Assembly: GCA_937952245.1 (NCBI GenBank)
Contig: CALFYS010000064.1
Span: 9,782 to 73,781 of the forward strand
Source of the DNA: an uncultured Alphaproteobacteria bacterium
GTDB lineage: Bacteria; Pseudomonadota; Alphaproteobacteria; Puniceispirillales; UBA1172
DNA: 64,000 nucleotides
Direction of reading: 5' to 3'
Position numbers and translations under genes: made by a program. The notes beneath the pieces are model-generated. The model was not told the origin of the DNA. It saw only the letters and a list, made by a program, of their open reading frames with translations, and did no database searches. Shown piece after piece: positions 43,267 through 54,517 of the stretch; the first letter of the stretch is position 1; the number at the start of each line of letters is the position of its first letter.

Positions 43267-44133
43267 ATGAACTGGCTTTCAAAAAACGTCCTGCCAAAAA
43301 TTAAGGCGCTGGTTAACCAGGAAAACGTCAAAGAAAACCTTTGGGTAAAATGCACATCATGCAGCCAGATGATGTTCCATCGTGACTTTGAAGAACAGTT
43401 CAACACCTGTTCCACCTGCGGCAATCATATGCCGCTGCCGCCGCAACGCCGTGTTGCTATGTTGCTGGATGGCGGTGCTGGAGAAGTGATTTCTCTTGAA
43501 AAACGTCAGGATGACCCCTTGCAATTCCGCGATATGAAACGCTATCAGGATCGCCTGAAAGACACCCGCAACAAGACCGGTGTTGATGACGCGATCTTTG
43601 TTGCCGCGGGCACGATCAAAGGCCAGAACGTTGTGATCGCCGCGTTTGATTTCCGCTTTATGGGCGGGTCCATGGGGCGTGCTGTCGGTGATGGTATTTT
43701 ACACGCCGCCGAAGAAGCCTTGAAGCGCAACGCCGCCTTGATCACGGTTCCGTCCACGGGCGGTGCGAGAATGCAGGAAGGCATCCTGTCTTTGATGCAA
43801 TTGCCGCGCACCATCATCGCTGTCAATAAAATGAAAACCGCTGGCCTGCCCTATCTGGTGTTGCTGGCGCATCCCACCACTGGCGGGGTGACAGCATCAT
43901 TCGCCATGTTGGGGGATATTCATATCGCTGAGCCGGGCGCGATTATCGGTTTTGCTGGTCGCCGCGTGATTGAAGAAACGGTTCGTGAAAAACTGCCCGA
44001 AGATTTCCAGACCGCTGAATATCTGATGGAACATGGGATGGTGGATATGGTGACCCCACGGTCTGAACAACCTGAAGTGATTGGCCGTGTTCTTTCGATG
44101 CTGATGGATCAACCCGCGAAAGCAGCAGAATAA
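43267..44133 (+). CDS. accD: Acetyl-CoA carboxylase carboxyltransferase subunit beta
   Basis: Beta subunit of the carboxyltransferase (288 residues), which with AccA moves the carboxyl group from biotin to acetyl-CoA in the first step of fatty acid synthesis. The N-terminal zinc ribbon uses four cysteines (WVKCTSCSQMMF and FNTCSTCGNHM), followed by the crotonase-like core with DFRFMGGSMGRAVGDGI, STGGARMQEGILSLMQL and HPTTGGVTASFAMLGD. The ATG at 43267 has GGAG six bases upstream; a TTG at 43255 is the other option. It precedes folC by four bases, the classical accD-folC pair. Confidence 0.97.
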   Translation: MNWLSKNVLPKIKALVNQENVKENLWVKCTSCSQMMFHRDFEEQFNTCSTCGNHMPLPPQRRVAMLLDGGAGEVISLEKRQDDPLQFRDMKRYQDRLKDTRNKTGVDDAIFVAAGTIKGQNVVIAAFDFRFMGGSMGRAVGDGILHAAEEALKRNAALITVPSTGGARMQEGILSLMQLPRTIIAVNKMKTAGLPYLVLLAHPTTGGVTASFAMLGDIHIAEPGAIIGFAGRRVIEETVREKLPEDFQTAEYLMEHGMVDMVTPRSEQPEVIGRVLSMLMDQPAKAAE

Positions 44134-44137
44134 CCAG

Positions 44138-45469
44138 ATGACCACTGCTCTTATTCGCGCCGAAGCCGCCCTTGAACGGCTGGCTTTGCTTCACCCAAAA
44201 TTAATTGATCTTGGCTTGGAACGTGGCCTTGGCTTGCTGGCCAAACTTGGCAATCCACAACATCAATTGCCGCCTGTGTTCCATGCCGCTGGCACCAATG
44301 GCAAAGGCTCAACCTTGGCGTTTATCCGCGCCATGATTGAAGCCAATGGGGAGACAGTCCATGGCTATTCTTCCCCGCATTTGGTCAGGTTTCATGAACG
44401 CATCCGCATTGCCAGCCAATTGATCAGCGATGATGATTTGGCCGAACTTCTGGAAGAAGTCGAAGCCGCCAATGGCAATGACCCGATGACGTTTTTTGAG
44501 ATCACCACCGCGGCGGCGATGCTGGCCTTCAGTCGCAATCCCGCGGCGGCAACATTACTGGAAACAGGTTTGGGCGGCAGGGCTGATTCCACCAATGTGA
44601 TTGCCTACCCCGCCGTCAATATCATCACCCCGATTGCCCGTGATCATGAACATTTCTTAGGCGATACAATTGCCGCGATCGCTGGGGAAAAAGCCGGCAT
44701 CATGCGCCGTGATGTGCCGTGTTTCAGCGCAACACAAGACGATGACGCCCGCCAAGCTTTACGCCAACACGCCGAAGGGCTGGGCACACCGCTCTATATC
44801 GCGGGCGACGATTTCAGCATTACCCCTGATGATGCCGCTGATGGCACCCCTAATGGAAATGGCGTTACCGTTGAATTGGGCGCGCGCAAACTGCATTTGC
44901 CAAAGCTGGGGTTGCGCGGCAGGCATCAAGCCGAAAACGCCGGATTGGCCGCCGCCGCGGTGATGACGGTCTTCCCCAACATCAGCGATGAAACCTTGGC
45001 CCAAGGCGCGGCGAATGCCGAATGGCCCGGGCGCATCCAAAACCTGAGCCATGGCCAGCTGATCGAAGCCAAGAACAATCACATCTCGGTTTGGTTGGAT
45101 GGCGCGCATAATGCCCATGGGGCGGCGGCTTTGGCCAATACCTTGCCGCAACTGGCGGATGGCCCATGGGTGCTGGTTTGCGGGGCGCTCAACACTCGTG
45201 ATCCAAAAGATTTTCTGATGCCGTTAAAAGATAAGCTTCATCACGCGATTTGCCTGACCATCCCTGACCAAGACGCCAGCCTGCCCAATCATGTGATCGC
45301 AGATGCGGCGCGGGATATTGGCCTTGATGCGGAAATAAGCACGGATATTGAAACCGCGATGGAGCAAGCCTACACGCTAGCTGACCGGATTGGCGGGAAT
45401 ATTATTATCGCGGGTTCATTGTATCTGGCGGGTCATGTCCTGACCATCAACCAAACACTCCCCGCCTAG
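44138..45469 (+). CDS. folC: Folylpolyglutamate synthase / dihydrofolate synthase
   Basis: Mur-ligase family enzyme of 443 residues that adds L-glutamate to dihydropteroate and extends the polyglutamate tail of folates. The ATP-binding loop is HAAGTNGKGSTLAFI, followed by YSSPHLVRFHERI, the ETGLGGRADSTN motif and the linker ITPIARDHEHFLG; the C-terminal domain contains WLDGAHNAHGAAAL. It ends the long plus-strand block and converges with trxA with only five bases between stop codons. Confidence 0.96.
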   Translation: MTTALIRAEAALERLALLHPKLIDLGLERGLGLLAKLGNPQHQLPPVFHAAGTNGKGSTLAFIRAMIEANGETVHGYSSPHLVRFHERIRIASQLISDDDLAELLEEVEAANGNDPMTFFEITTAAAMLAFSRNPAAATLLETGLGGRADSTNVIAYPAVNIITPIARDHEHFLGDTIAAIAGEKAGIMRRDVPCFSATQDDDARQALRQHAEGLGTPLYIAGDDFSITPDDAADGTPNGNGVTVELGARKLHLPKLGLRGRHQAENAGLAAAAVMTVFPNISDETLAQGAANAEWPGRIQNLSHGQLIEAKNNHISVWLDGAHNAHGAAALANTLPQLADGPWVLVCGALNTRDPKDFLMPLKDKLHHAICLTIPDQDASLPNHVIADAARDIGLDAEISTDIETAMEQAYTLADRIGGNIIIAGSLYLAGHVLTINQTLPA

Positions 45470-45474
45470 CCTGA

Positions 45475-45795
45475 TTACAGGCTTTGTTCCACCCATTCGC
45501 TGAGCTTTGATTTTGGTGCCGCGCCAATTTTCTCGGCTTTGACTTCACCTTTATCAAAAATCAACAAGGTTGGGATGCCGCGCACGCCATATTGCATAGG
45601 GGTTTGCGGGTTTTCGTCAATATTCACTTTAACGATTTTAACCTTGCCGGCCATTTCATCAGAAATTTCTTCCAGCGCGGGGCCAATTACCTTACAAGGG
45701 CCGCACCATTCTGCCCAGAAATCAACAACCACAGGAAGGTCGGATTCAAGCACTTCAGTGGTGAAATCATTATCAGTGGTGGTGACTGTTGGCAT
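45475..45795 (-). CDS. trxA: Thioredoxin
   Basis: Small disulfide reductase of 106 residues. The active site is [14 protein letters not shown] (WCGPC), with the buried Asp in VVVDFWAEW and the cis-proline in [12 protein letters not shown]. The ATG at 45795 has GGAG six bases upstream; earlier in-frame starts would add unrelated residues. It follows addA by about 53 bases in the same direction, an arrangement common in alphaproteobacteria. It supplies electrons to ribonucleotide reductase, methionine sulfoxide reductases and similar enzymes. Confidence 0.96.
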   Translation of the reverse strand: MPTVTTTDNDFTTEVLESDLPVVVDFWAEWCGPCKVIGPALEEISDEMAGKVKIVKVNIDENPQTPMQYGVRGIPTLLIFDKGEVKAEKIGAAPKSKLSEWVEQSL

Positions 45796-45848
45796 GGTGA
45801 ACTCCATCGTTATTGATCTTCTTAATGTAAGAAGACTAAACCTTACCG

Positions 45849-48800
45849 TCAAGATGTAGAGGTTAAAAGTCTTTCGATCACCATATCCATGGTTTTTTCA
45901 TCAATCCAATGAAGGGCGGTGTTTTCCGTGTAAACAAGCCCTGCGGTGATGGTATGGCGGGGATAAATCCCCATCAAGACATGGCGATAGATGGCCATTT
46001 GATTGATATAATCGGGCGAAATATCACTTTCGTCTTTCGGCGGCAGGCCTGTTTTGAAATCAATAATCATGACGCGGTCTTCGGTGATCAACAACCTGTC
46101 GATGACGCCGCTGACAATATGATCACCGATCCGCCCTGAGATTGGCACTTCAACCCGGGCTTGATCATCAAAAATCTTGGCCAAATCAGGTTCCGCCATC
46201 AAGCGATCCACGGCGGTGCGAATCTGGTCTTTGGCGGCATCATCAATCGCATGGGGGTAATGCGGGGCAAAGATTCGCGCCGCCGCCCGATCATGTTGGC
46301 TTGCCTCCAACCCCGGGAGGATTTCGAGCAACCGGTGGGTGATGCTGCCCCGCAACATCGCCGCCTGACGGGCTTGGCCTGATGGTGACGTGCCTTTATC
46401 GCTGATCCGATAGCGCGACGGTGATAGCGGCCGTGGCGGGGTTTCTTCTATTGGGGCTTGTTGATAAAGCCAATCGGGCGGGGCGGGGCGTTCATTGGCG
46501 GGATTTGCCTCCCCGTCCTTTGCCGACACCCGATCTTCACGAACAGGGGCGGATTGATCCGTGGCAAGGCAAATGCCATCGCCATCAGGACGAGGAGTCG
46601 TGCCCTCCAGCCGTTCCAAAGCGGTGCGGCAAATCTGATACCAACTGCCCTCTAATTTACGTTTGCGAGTTGTTTCAAACCCCGCGATCAGCAAGCCTTC
46701 TTCCGCCCGTGTTAAGGCCACATAAAGCAACCGATTGGCTTCTTCTTCAGCTTTGTCTTTCGCCAGCGCCTTGGCGGAGGCCACGGGTTCAACCTCAGGG
46801 TAGAAATCATTGCTCACGGGTTTGACCGGAAATGCCATGCCATCGCTTTCTACCACAACAAGCGGGTCTGATTTTGATGACGCCAACAGCATATCAGGCA
46901 GGATCACCACCGGTGATTCCAACCCTTTTGAGCCATGGATGGTCATGATTCTGATCTCATCATTATTCTTGGCGTTGCCATCACGGGTAACTTCCAAATC
47001 ACTGTCTTTGATCATGGTCAGGAACAGTTGCAAAGATGGCGGATGAACCGTTTCAAAATCACGCAGAATATTCAAAAATTCAGCTAGAATATCCACCACA
47101 GGCGCGCCAAGACGTTGGATAAAGGCCAAGCGTTGATCGGTGGTCAGCACATCTTGATAAAATTCATAAGGGGTCAGGGTTTCCGCCAAGCCCATCCAAT
47201 GGGTCAATGTTGAATGGGCATGGGCGTAAATCGCGTCATCATGTTCAGCGGCGAATTGCGCCAAACGCTGCATCAAACTGGCCTCACCTCGGTCATGGGC
47301 TAAGGCAAACAACTGGTCTTCATCCAGCCCCAGTAATGGTGATTTCAACACCGCCGCCAAGGTCAGGTCATCTTCAGGCAAGAGCATGATATGGCCAAGG
47401 GCGATTAAATCCATCACCGCGATATGATCCAGCATTTTCACACGGTCCGCCCCCGCCAATGGCAAGCCCGCCAAGCGCAATTCCCGATCCAGCATCACGC
47501 CAAACCGATCTCTTTTCTTCAACAGAATCATGACGTCACCGGGGCGCATCACCCGGCCTTTTGCGGGCAGGATACGCTGGCCAATCCATGACTTTAAAAC
47601 GCCAGCGATTTTTGCCGCCAGATGTTGTTCAATACTGGCGTGATCACCACCATCAGGCAGGGTGAAGGCTTCCAGTGTTGCGGCGTCATCTTTTTCTTCG
47701 ATCACCGGGTCTAGGATTTCAACAAAGCCAGCCTCGCCCAAGCGCGCCACAGGGTGCTGGGGAAATTCATCCCCCAAACCTTTCAGCCCGCCATTGAGGG
47801 ATGCCACTTCATCGACCAATTGAAGGATTGGCGCCGCTGTCCTGAAGGATGTGTTCATCGGCACGGTGGCAAAGGGTTTGCCCGCTTGGTCAGAAAGCGC
47901 TTTAAACCGCTGACGTTGGGCTTGAAACAATTCAGGCCGCGCGCCTTGGAAACTGTAGATGGATTGCTTGAAATCACCGACCGAGAACAAAGACCGGTCT
48001 GGCGTTTGGCCTTGGTCTTCGGCGTTATCAACAAAAAACTCCGCCGCAATCGCCGTCAGGATTTGCCATTGTTTCGGGCTTGTGTCTTGGGCTTCATCAA
48101 TCAGCAGGTATTTAAGCCCGCGATCCAATTTATAGCGCACCCATGATGCCCCACCATCTTGGTGCAACAAATGGATGGTCTGGTGAATCAGATCATCATA
48201 ATCCATCAAGCCCGCGTCGGTTTTGCGGCGGTGATACCCTGTCGCCATTTGCGAGGAGACCCTATAAAGATCATAGGTCAACATCGCCACATCAATGCCG
48301 TTTAACCGCTTGAGCAAGTCTTGAAGCGTGGCGGCGATTTGTTGGAACGCCTCTGTCAAATCAGGGTTCGCCTCTTGATTTTTCTTGCTGGGCAAATTCG
48401 CCCGAACCCCGCTTTCTTTGTTTAAAAACACCTCTGCCAAAGCCGTGATATTGTCTTGCTTTTGATCATCGTTAAGCTTGAGCCACGCCGACAGGCCCGT
48501 GCTGAATTTCTTTTCGGTGGCGTTGCCATCATGGCAAAGACCAACAAGGCGTTTTAATACCTCATGGGGCAAAGCCGCGATCATTTCCGCGATCATGGCC
48601 TGTTTGGTTTTTTCAGGGTCTTCGGCGGCATCGCCCACGCCTAAAGCTTCAAACAAACGGGTTTTCAACGCCACTGGATTGCTTTTCGCCAAGGCCAAAA
48701 TCTCAGGGAACGCCAGCATTTGGCTGGTCAATTCCACCATCTGATTTTCAGCGATATTCTGCCCCAAAGATAGCAATGACCGCATCACAAGCGGATCACC

Positions 48801-49325
48801 AGAGGTCAGGATTTGCGCCTGGGCTTCGGATTTCATCATCCGAATTTGGTCATCACTGGCCAGATCAAAATACGGCTGCACCCCTGCTTCTAATGGAAAC
48901 CGCCTTAGAACCGATTGGGCAAAAGCGTGAACCGTTTCAATCCGCACCCCTGTGGGTTGATCAAGAAGATGGGCAAACAATTGCCGCCCTCGTTTGATCT
49001 GATCCTGACTAGGGCGGGGGATGCCCATGGCTTTAATCTCTTGGGTCAGCTCTGTTTCAGCAATCACCGCCCAACGTGCCAGCGTGGCAAAGAGACGGTC
49101 GCGCATTTCCGCCGCCGCCGCCCTTGTGTAGGTCACCGCCAGAATATCCGTCACCGCCGCGCCATTGATCAACAGCCGCAAGATGCGATTGGTCAAAACC
49201 CTTGTTTTTCCCGTGCCAGCATTGGCGGAAACCCAAACCGATTGCGCGGGGTCAGCGGCATCAAACTGTGTCATCACCGCATCATGGATAATGGCCTGTT
49301 TCTTTTTTGGGTCGAAATCGGTCAT
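45849..49325 (-). CDS. addA: Double-strand break repair helicase-nuclease AddA
   Basis: UvrD-like superfamily 1 helicase with a C-terminal nuclease, 1158 residues, the motor subunit of AddAB, which resects double-strand breaks before RecA loading (the alphaproteobacterial counterpart of RecBCD). Walker A is [17 protein letters not shown] near residue 35; motif II reads [14 protein letters not shown]; motif III-VI regions include [30 protein letters not shown] and [13 protein letters not shown]. The nuclease motif is [12 protein letters not shown] near residue 1110. Its start overlaps the addB stop by four bases (ATGA). Confidence 0.95.
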   Translation of the reverse strand: MTDFDPKKKQAIIHDAVMTQFDAADPAQSVWVSANAGTGKTRVLTNRILRLLINGAAVTDILAVTYTRAAAAEMRDRLFATLARWAVIAETELTQEIKAMGIPRPSQDQIKRGRQLFAHLLDQPTGVRIETVHAFAQSVLRRFPLEAGVQPYFDLASDDQIRMMKSEAQAQILTSGDPLVMRSLLSLGQNIAENQMVELTSQMLAFPEILALAKSNPVALKTRLFEALGVGDAAEDPEKTKQAMIAEMIAALPHEVLKRLVGLCHDGNATEKKFSTGLSAWLKLNDDQKQDNITALAEVFLNKESGVRANLPSKKNQEANPDLTEAFQQIAATLQDLLKRLNGIDVAMLTYDLYRVSSQMATGYHRRKTDAGLMDYDDLIHQTIHLLHQDGGASWVRYKLDRGLKYLLIDEAQDTSPKQWQILTAIAAEFFVDNAEDQGQTPDRSLFSVGDFKQSIYSFQGARPELFQAQRQRFKALSDQAGKPFATVPMNTSFRTAAPILQLVDEVASLNGGLKGLGDEFPQHPVARLGEAGFVEILDPVIEEKDDAATLEAFTLPDGGDHASIEQHLAAKIAGVLKSWIGQRILPAKGRVMRPGDVMILLKKRDRFGVMLDRELRLAGLPLAGADRVKMLDHIAVMDLIALGHIMLLPEDDLTLAAVLKSPLLGLDEDQLFALAHDRGEASLMQRLAQFAAEHDDAIYAHAHSTLTHWMGLAETLTPYEFYQDVLTTDQRLAFIQRLGAPVVDILAEFLNILRDFETVHPPSLQLFLTMIKDSDLEVTRDGNAKNNDEIRIMTIHGSKGLESPVVILPDMLLASSKSDPLVVVESDGMAFPVKPVSNDFYPEVEPVASAKALAKDKAEEEANRLLYVALTRAEEGLLIAGFETTRKRKLEGSWYQICRTALERLEGTTPRPDGDGICLATDQSAPVREDRVSAKDGEANPANERPAPPDWLYQQAPIEETPPRPLSPSRYRISDKGTSPSGQARQAAMLRGSITHRLLEILPGLEASQHDRAAARIFAPHYPHAIDDAAKDQIRTAVDRLMAEPDLAKIFDDQARVEVPISGRIGDHIVSGVIDRLLITEDRVMIIDFKTGLPPKDESDISPDYINQMAIYRHVLMGIYPRHTITAGLVYTENTALHWIDEKTMDMVIERLLTSTS

Positions 49326-52300
49326 GCGCTTTCATCCCCATCATCGGCCATCACGCCCCATTCCGCGACCCGCGCCAAATGCCGATAATCACTATGGGGA
49401 TTGGCTTCACTGGCCACGGGTTCAGCCCTATAGCCTTGGTCAGGGTTTTGAAACGTCGCCAGTAAATTGCTGATCCCTGCGCGGGCGTGATGGATGTAAT
49501 CATCATCCTTTGGCGTGACATTCGACAATTGCCCCGCCGCGTTATGCTTGCCGCTTAATTTCCAATAGAACAATTGAATATCATCAAAAACATCATCACC
49601 CGCCGCGGTTACGGAGGCAAATCCGCCATCCGCCAAAATCAAGGCTTCAACCAACATCTGCAACGCCCGCCCGCCTTCAACCGCTTTTTTCGATGGCGCG
49701 GTGCCGGTTTTATAATCAATGATGGTCGCCTTGCTTTCGGTGTCATAATCAATCCGGTCCGCCCGGGCGGTGATGATATGGTCAACCCCTGCCGCCGTCA
49801 TGGTGATCTGGCCTTCGATTTCAGCACAGCTTTGATGATTGCTGGCCGCCCTGATGTTTTCTTGATTGGCAATAAATTCAGCAATGCCTTCAAAACGTGG
49901 CCACCAAAACGCCATGACCGATGGGTTGTCTTTAAAAGGGGCGAAGGCATCTTGCCCCGCTTTGATCAACGCATCATAAGCGTGGTCAGCAGGCAAGGGT
50001 TGGGGATGGGCATCAATATAGGCCGCCAAGGCTTCATGGATAATCGTGCCGCGATCCGCCGCGCCCAAATCTTCTTCCAAGACCGGCAAAGCTTTCAGAT
50101 CAAGGATACGGCGGGCATAGACCGCGTAAGGATCCCGCAATAACGTATCCAACCCTGTTGCGGAAAATTGTCTTGGCCTTAAGGCCACTTCAGGTTTTGG
50201 TTCTGGCCTTGGGCAAGGGGTGACCGCCGCCGTTTTCGGGGTCAAAGCCTCCGCAAGGTCTTTGTACCGCTGGGCATCGGGCCATGATAATTGCGCCACA
50301 TCCAAGACCGCATCTATCCGCCGCAACCATCGCGAGACTTGTGTTGGCGCGCCTTGATCACGTCCGGCTTGAGTGATCAACACTTCAGGTCTGGCCATGG
50401 CCATCACCGCGTCATGCGCCGCGTGGCCAATCCGCCAATGGGCATGGGGCAAGCCAAAATCAACCCGCATCGTGTTGCTCATCCAAGGGTCGGCAGGCGT
50501 TTCAGGGGGAGAGATTCCTTCGTTCATCCCGCCCAAGATCGTCAGGTCTGCCGCCTGCATACGTGCTTCCACCGTGCCCAAAATCGACAGTCTTGGGTGA
50601 TCAATATGATCAGGATAAATCACCTCACCATCCATCAGCACCTGCAAGACAGAAGCATAAGCGCGGGCTTCAAGGGGGGTGTTCTTTCCATGCAGCCCCA
50701 ATTTATACATGAATTTCGCCAGCCTTGTGCCATCCTGCCCCTGCCATGGGTCCAAAAGGTCAGTGTCCGGCCGCGCCGCCAGCAATTCAGCCGCCTTACC
50801 ATGGGCATCCGCGAAATCAGCAAGGGTCAGGTTGATCCGGCCTTCTAACTCCAACAACGGCATCATTGGTGCCATTAGGTGGTTTTCAACAAATTGGCCA
50901 AGGGATTTGCTTTCCTTTTTGGCTTTGGCGGCGATGGCCTTTAGCCCGCCTTCAATTTTAGGCCCGCGCAACACAAGCCGTTCCAATTTCCGCAATTCCT
51001 GCCGGAAACTGGCTTTATCAAGCCCCGCCGAGGCCAACCGATGCCGTGCCATGGCCAATAACGGCACCACCGCAAAATCAGATTGCCACGCTTCAATGAT
51101 CAAGCGCATAAATTGCGCTGGTGAGGTTTGGGTCAATTTTTGCCCCGCGCTGGAAGAAACCATCACCCCCCAGCGTTTTAATTCACCAGAAACCATTTGC
51201 GAAAGCCGTTGATCACCGCTGATCAGCATGGCGGTTTTCCCCGGCGTCTCCAACACTTCCCGCATGGCAAGGGCGATCACTTCGGCTTCTTCGCGGCGGT
51301 CATAACAATCCACCCGCATCAAGCCATCAAGACTATTGGGTTTAATATCCTGCCGTTCAGGGATCAGCCGCCATTGGCCAGATTGCTGGGCGGGGCGCAT
51401 CGCCTCCCGCAAGAGCGCCAGCCTTCCTGTGGCGCGGGCATCATAGTGATCCGGTGATGCCTCAACCCCCGGCCAAAGGGCAATATCCCCCCGCGATACA
51501 TCCAAGACCGCCAATAAATGCGCCAATGGGTATTGCGGATGGGCAACCAACCCCGCATCAAAAAATCCATCTTGAGAGACATCAGGAGATGAACCAGAAG
51601 ATGGGTTATCTTGATCAGATGTCAGGATACGCCAGTCATCCTCCGGCATATCCATATCCAGCCCGGGCAAAACCAGATGCCCCCGTGGCAAGGTCAAAAC
51701 AGCCTTCATCAAGTGTTGGGTTGAGGCCACGGAGCCTGTTGAACCGGCGATGACAACCAAGCCTTTTGGCGGGTTTTTCTGCCACGCTTCCGCCCGGGCT
51801 TCAATCGCGGCATTTTGCCAAATTACCGGATCAGATAATGATTTTTCCGCCAGCACCTCAGGCCATGATTGCGTGACAATTTTAAGAAAATTCAAAATCC
51901 GTTGCCAATGCCCGGCGTGGTCACCTTCGGTCAATCCATCCAATTGCGCAGGGTCACATCCGGCGGTTTGCATTTGATCCAAAAACTGCCCCAACGCCCG
52001 CGCCAGCGCCATGACTTCAGCATCTGAAAGTTGCGCCAAATCGGTTCCCGTCAGAAATTGCCTGACCAAACGGCTGAGAATCAATTGCCGATCCAGCCCG
52101 TCAATAATCGGCGGCTTATCATCAGCGTCCCATCCGGCGGCGATCAATTCCGCGGCATCTTCATCAATATCACCGATGGGCATCATCCTTGGCAGCAATT
52201 GAGACCGCCCTTCCGCGATCCGCAAGAATGATGTTCGCAAAGATTGTGATAATCGGCGGTTCGGCAGCAGGATGATGCTGTCCGACATATCTTGCGGGTC

Positions 52301-52393
52301 GTCCACCATGGCCAAAATTCCGCGCGCCAAATCATCAGCAAAGGGTCGCCCTGCTGGAATATGATGAAGATGTCCGCGATGCAATTCAGGCAT
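49322..52393 (-). CDS. addB: Double-strand break repair protein AddB
   Basis: Second subunit of AddAB, about 1023 residues. It has the inactivated-helicase/Chi-recognition architecture of alphaproteobacterial AddB: N-terminal IPAGRPFADDLARGIL, the stretch ILLPNRRLSQSLR, and a C-terminal RecB-like nuclease with ATIIDYKTGTAPSKKA. The SATGLDTLLRDPYAVYARRIL segment (key words SATGL, LLRDPY) is a common marker. The start is uncertain: ATG at 52393 gives 14 residues before IPAG; GTG at 52411 and TTG at 52453 are alternatives without good Shine-Dalgarno. In many alphaproteobacteria amgK and murU (cell-wall recycling) lie between tsaE and addB; here tsaE is adjacent. Confidence 0.93.
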   Translation of the reverse strand: MPELHRGHLHHIPAGRPFADDLARGILAMVDDPQDMSDSIILLPNRRLSQSLRTSFLRIAEGRSQLLPRMMPIGDIDEDAAELIAAGWDADDKPPIIDGLDRQLILSRLVRQFLTGTDLAQLSDAEVMALARALGQFLDQMQTAGCDPAQLDGLTEGDHAGHWQRILNFLKIVTQSWPEVLAEKSLSDPVIWQNAAIEARAEAWQKNPPKGLVVIAGSTGSVASTQHLMKAVLTLPRGHLVLPGLDMDMPEDDWRILTSDQDNPSSGSSPDVSQDGFFDAGLVAHPQYPLAHLLAVLDVSRGDIALWPGVEASPDHYDARATGRLALLREAMRPAQQSGQWRLIPERQDIKPNSLDGLMRVDCYDRREEAEVIALAMREVLETPGKTAMLISGDQRLSQMVSGELKRWGVMVSSSAGQKLTQTSPAQFMRLIIEAWQSDFAVVPLLAMARHRLASAGLDKASFRQELRKLERLVLRGPKIEGGLKAIAAKAKKESKSLGQFVENHLMAPMMPLLELEGRINLTLADFADAHGKAAELLAARPDTDLLDPWQGQDGTRLAKFMYKLGLHGKNTPLEARAYASVLQVLMDGEVIYPDHIDHPRLSILGTVEARMQAADLTILGGMNEGISPPETPADPWMSNTMRVDFGLPHAHWRIGHAAHDAVMAMARPEVLITQAGRDQGAPTQVSRWLRRIDAVLDVAQLSWPDAQRYKDLAEALTPKTAAVTPCPRPEPKPEVALRPRQFSATGLDTLLRDPYAVYARRILDLKALPVLEEDLGAADRGTIIHEALAAYIDAHPQPLPADHAYDALIKAGQDAFAPFKDNPSVMAFWWPRFEGIAEFIANQENIRAASNHQSCAEIEGQITMTAAGVDHIITARADRIDYDTESKATIIDYKTGTAPSKKAVEGGRALQMLVEALILADGGFASVTAAGDDVFDDIQLFYWKLSGKHNAAGQLSNVTPKDDDYIHHARAGISNLLATFQNPDQGYRAEPVASEANPHSDYRHLARVAEWGVMADDGDESA

Positions 52394-52480
52394 GGGGGTG
52401 ATGGTATCCACTCTGGGTTGATGGGCAACACAGGCTTTTAACGTTACTGTCAAAAGTATAGGATAAGGCGGCGTTAAACT

Positions 52481-52999
52481 CTAGTCCTGCTGATGGGTCA
52501 GGATTTCAGCAAAATTGTTGGATAAGCGTTCAGGCCAATCGCTTCCCTCACCGGCAGAGAGAGATAACTGACGCGCCTCACCATCATGGCTTGGTTCAAT
52601 CTTGATTTCCAACGCATGGGCAGGCATCAACCCCGCCAGCCGATCCGGCCATTCAATAATCATGGCATGGCGTGATAACGCTTCATCAAACCCCAATTCG
52701 ATCACTTCATCAGGACCATCAAGCCGCCATAAATCAAAATGCCAAATCTCACGGCCGGGGTCTGTTTCATCTGGCCAAGGGTAGGGCTGAACCAAGGTGA
52801 AAGTTGGGCTGGGAATATCATCAGAAGCCATGCCCGCGTCATCAAGAATACGGCTGATCAGCCCCCGTGCTAGGGTGGATTTGCCTGCCCCAAGCCCGCC
52901 TTCAAGGGCGATGACATCACCGCCTTTTAAAAGCCGCGCAAGAGAATGGCCGAAAGCAGTCATTGCCTCCGGCCCTTCACATATTGTTTTCAACACCAT
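52481..52999 (-). CDS. tsaE: tRNA threonylcarbamoyladenosine biosynthesis ATPase TsaE
   Basis: ATPase of 172 residues needed with TsaB and TsaD for t6A37 formation on ANN-decoding tRNAs. The P-loop is ALEGGLGAGKSTLARG near residue 33, preceded by the N-terminal strand-helix pattern of the family; SPTFTLVQPY and WHFDLWRLDG are the switch and Walker B regions; ALSRHAMIIEWPDRL is also conserved. It follows ahcY by 11 bases in the same direction. No strong Shine-Dalgarno precedes ATG 52999, and an internal ATG a few codons later is possible. Confidence 0.94.
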   Translation of the reverse strand: MVLKTICEGPEAMTAFGHSLARLLKGGDVIALEGGLGAGKSTLARGLISRILDDAGMASDDIPSPTFTLVQPYPWPDETDPGREIWHFDLWRLDGPDEVIELGFDEALSRHAMIIEWPDRLAGLMPAHALEIKIEPSHDGEARQLSLSAGEGSDWPERLSNNFAEILTHQQD

Positions 53000-53010
53000 A
53001 GTCAGGTGGA

Positions 53011-54402
53011 TTAGTAGCGGTACTGATCAGTCTTGAACGGACCCTGCTGTTCAACACCGATGTAATCAGCCTGCTGTTTTGACAGTTCAGTCAACTGCGC
53101 GCCAACCTTTTCAAGGTGCAGCTGGGCCACTTTTTCATCAAGGTGACGCGGCAATGTATAGACTTTATTGTCGTAATTTTTCGCGCTTTCCCAAAGTTCA
53201 ATCTGGGCCAGAACCTGATTGGTGAAAGACGCGGACATGACAAATGATGGGTGGCCAGTAGCACAACCCAAGTTCACCAAGCGGCCTTTGGCCAGCATGA
53301 TGATCTTCTTGCCATCAGGGAACTCAACTTCATCAACCTGAGGCTTCACTTCGCTCCAGTTCATGTTGCTGAGGGCATCGACCTGAATTTCATTGTCGAA
53401 ATGGCCAATGTTACAAACAATGGCGCGGTCTTTCATATCGCGCATATGATCAAGATTAATCACGTCTTTATTGCCGGTGGCGGTGACAAAAATATCAGCC
53501 TTCTTGGCGGCGGTTTCCATGGTCACCACTTCATAGCCTTCCATGGCGGCCTGCAAGGCGCAAATCGGATCAATTTCAGTGACCATCACGCGAGCGCCAC
53601 CTTGGCGCAAGGACGCGGCAGAACCTTTGCCAACATCACCGTAACCCGCCACAACAGCGACCTTACCCGCCAGCATCACATCAGTGGCACGGCGAATCCC
53701 ATCCACCAGTGATTCACGGCAACCATAAAGGTTATCAAACTTAGACTTGGTGACGCTGTCATTGACGTTAATCGCAGGGAACGGCAGTTCACCCTTTTCA
53801 GCCAATTGATAAAGACGCAACACACCGGTTGTTGTTTCTTCGGATACGCCTTTGATGGCATCACGCTGGGCGGTGAACCAACCCGGGCTTGAAGCCAAAC
53901 GCTTTTCAATTTGTGCCTTCAAATAGGTTTCTTCTTCTGATGTTGGTTCCGCGATCACGGTTTCACCAGCTTCGGCCTTGGCGCCAAGCAAGATATACAT
54001 AGTGGCATCACCACCATCATCCAGCACCATATTGGCAGGCTCACCATCAGACCAATCGAAAATCTTATCAACAAAGGCCCAATATTCTTCCAAGGTTTCA
54101 CCCTTATGGGCGAAAACAGGAATCCCACGGTCAGCAATCGCCGCCGCCGCCTGATCCTGTGTTGAGAAAATATTACAAGATGACCAGCGAATATCAGCAC
54201 CAAGATCAGCAAGTGTTTCAATCAACACCGCGGTTTGGATGGTCATATGCAAACAGCCCGCGATCCGTGCGCCCGCAAGAGGTTTCTTGCCCTGATATTC
54301 TTCACGCAGAGCCATCAAGCCCGGCATTTCGACTTCAGCAATGGCAATTTCTTTATGGCCCCATTCAGCCAAACTAATATCGGCAACACTATAATCGGTC
54401 AT
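53011..54402 (-). CDS. ahcY: Adenosylhomocysteinase
   Basis: S-adenosyl-L-homocysteine hydrolase (EC 3.13.2.1), 463 residues, which removes the product inhibitor of SAM-dependent methyltransferases. Seen are [23 protein letters not shown], the substrate site [20 protein letters not shown], the NAD site [12 protein letters not shown], and the C-terminal KTDQYRY end shared by all family members. The 40-residue insertion typical of the bacterial/plant type is present. ATG 54402 has AAGG eight bases upstream (GTG 54411 is an alternative). In many alphaproteobacteria ahcY follows the PTS genes of the chvI-chvG-hprK cluster; here it follows rapZ directly. Confidence 0.97.
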   Translation of the reverse strand: MTDYSVADISLAEWGHKEIAIAEVEMPGLMALREEYQGKKPLAGARIAGCLHMTIQTAVLIETLADLGADIRWSSCNIFSTQDQAAAAIADRGIPVFAHKGETLEEYWAFVDKIFDWSDGEPANMVLDDGGDATMYILLGAKAEAGETVIAEPTSEEETYLKAQIEKRLASSPGWFTAQRDAIKGVSEETTTGVLRLYQLAEKGELPFPAINVNDSVTKSKFDNLYGCRESLVDGIRRATDVMLAGKVAVVAGYGDVGKGSAASLRQGGARVMVTEIDPICALQAAMEGYEVVTMETAAKKADIFVTATGNKDVINLDHMRDMKDRAIVCNIGHFDNEIQVDALSNMNWSEVKPQVDEVEFPDGKKIIMLAKGRLVNLGCATGHPSFVMSASFTNQVLAQIELWESAKNYDNKVYTLPRHLDEKVAQLHLEKVGAQLTELSKQQADYIGVEQQGPFKTDQYRY

Positions 54403-54517
54403 CTTGTTCACCTTTTCTGGAAAATATGGATTTGATATATCAAATCACTGCTGAATAATCAATCTATGCCTGCCTTAGAGGGCGACAAGCGTCAAACCTG
54501 AATTATTCGCATTCGGT

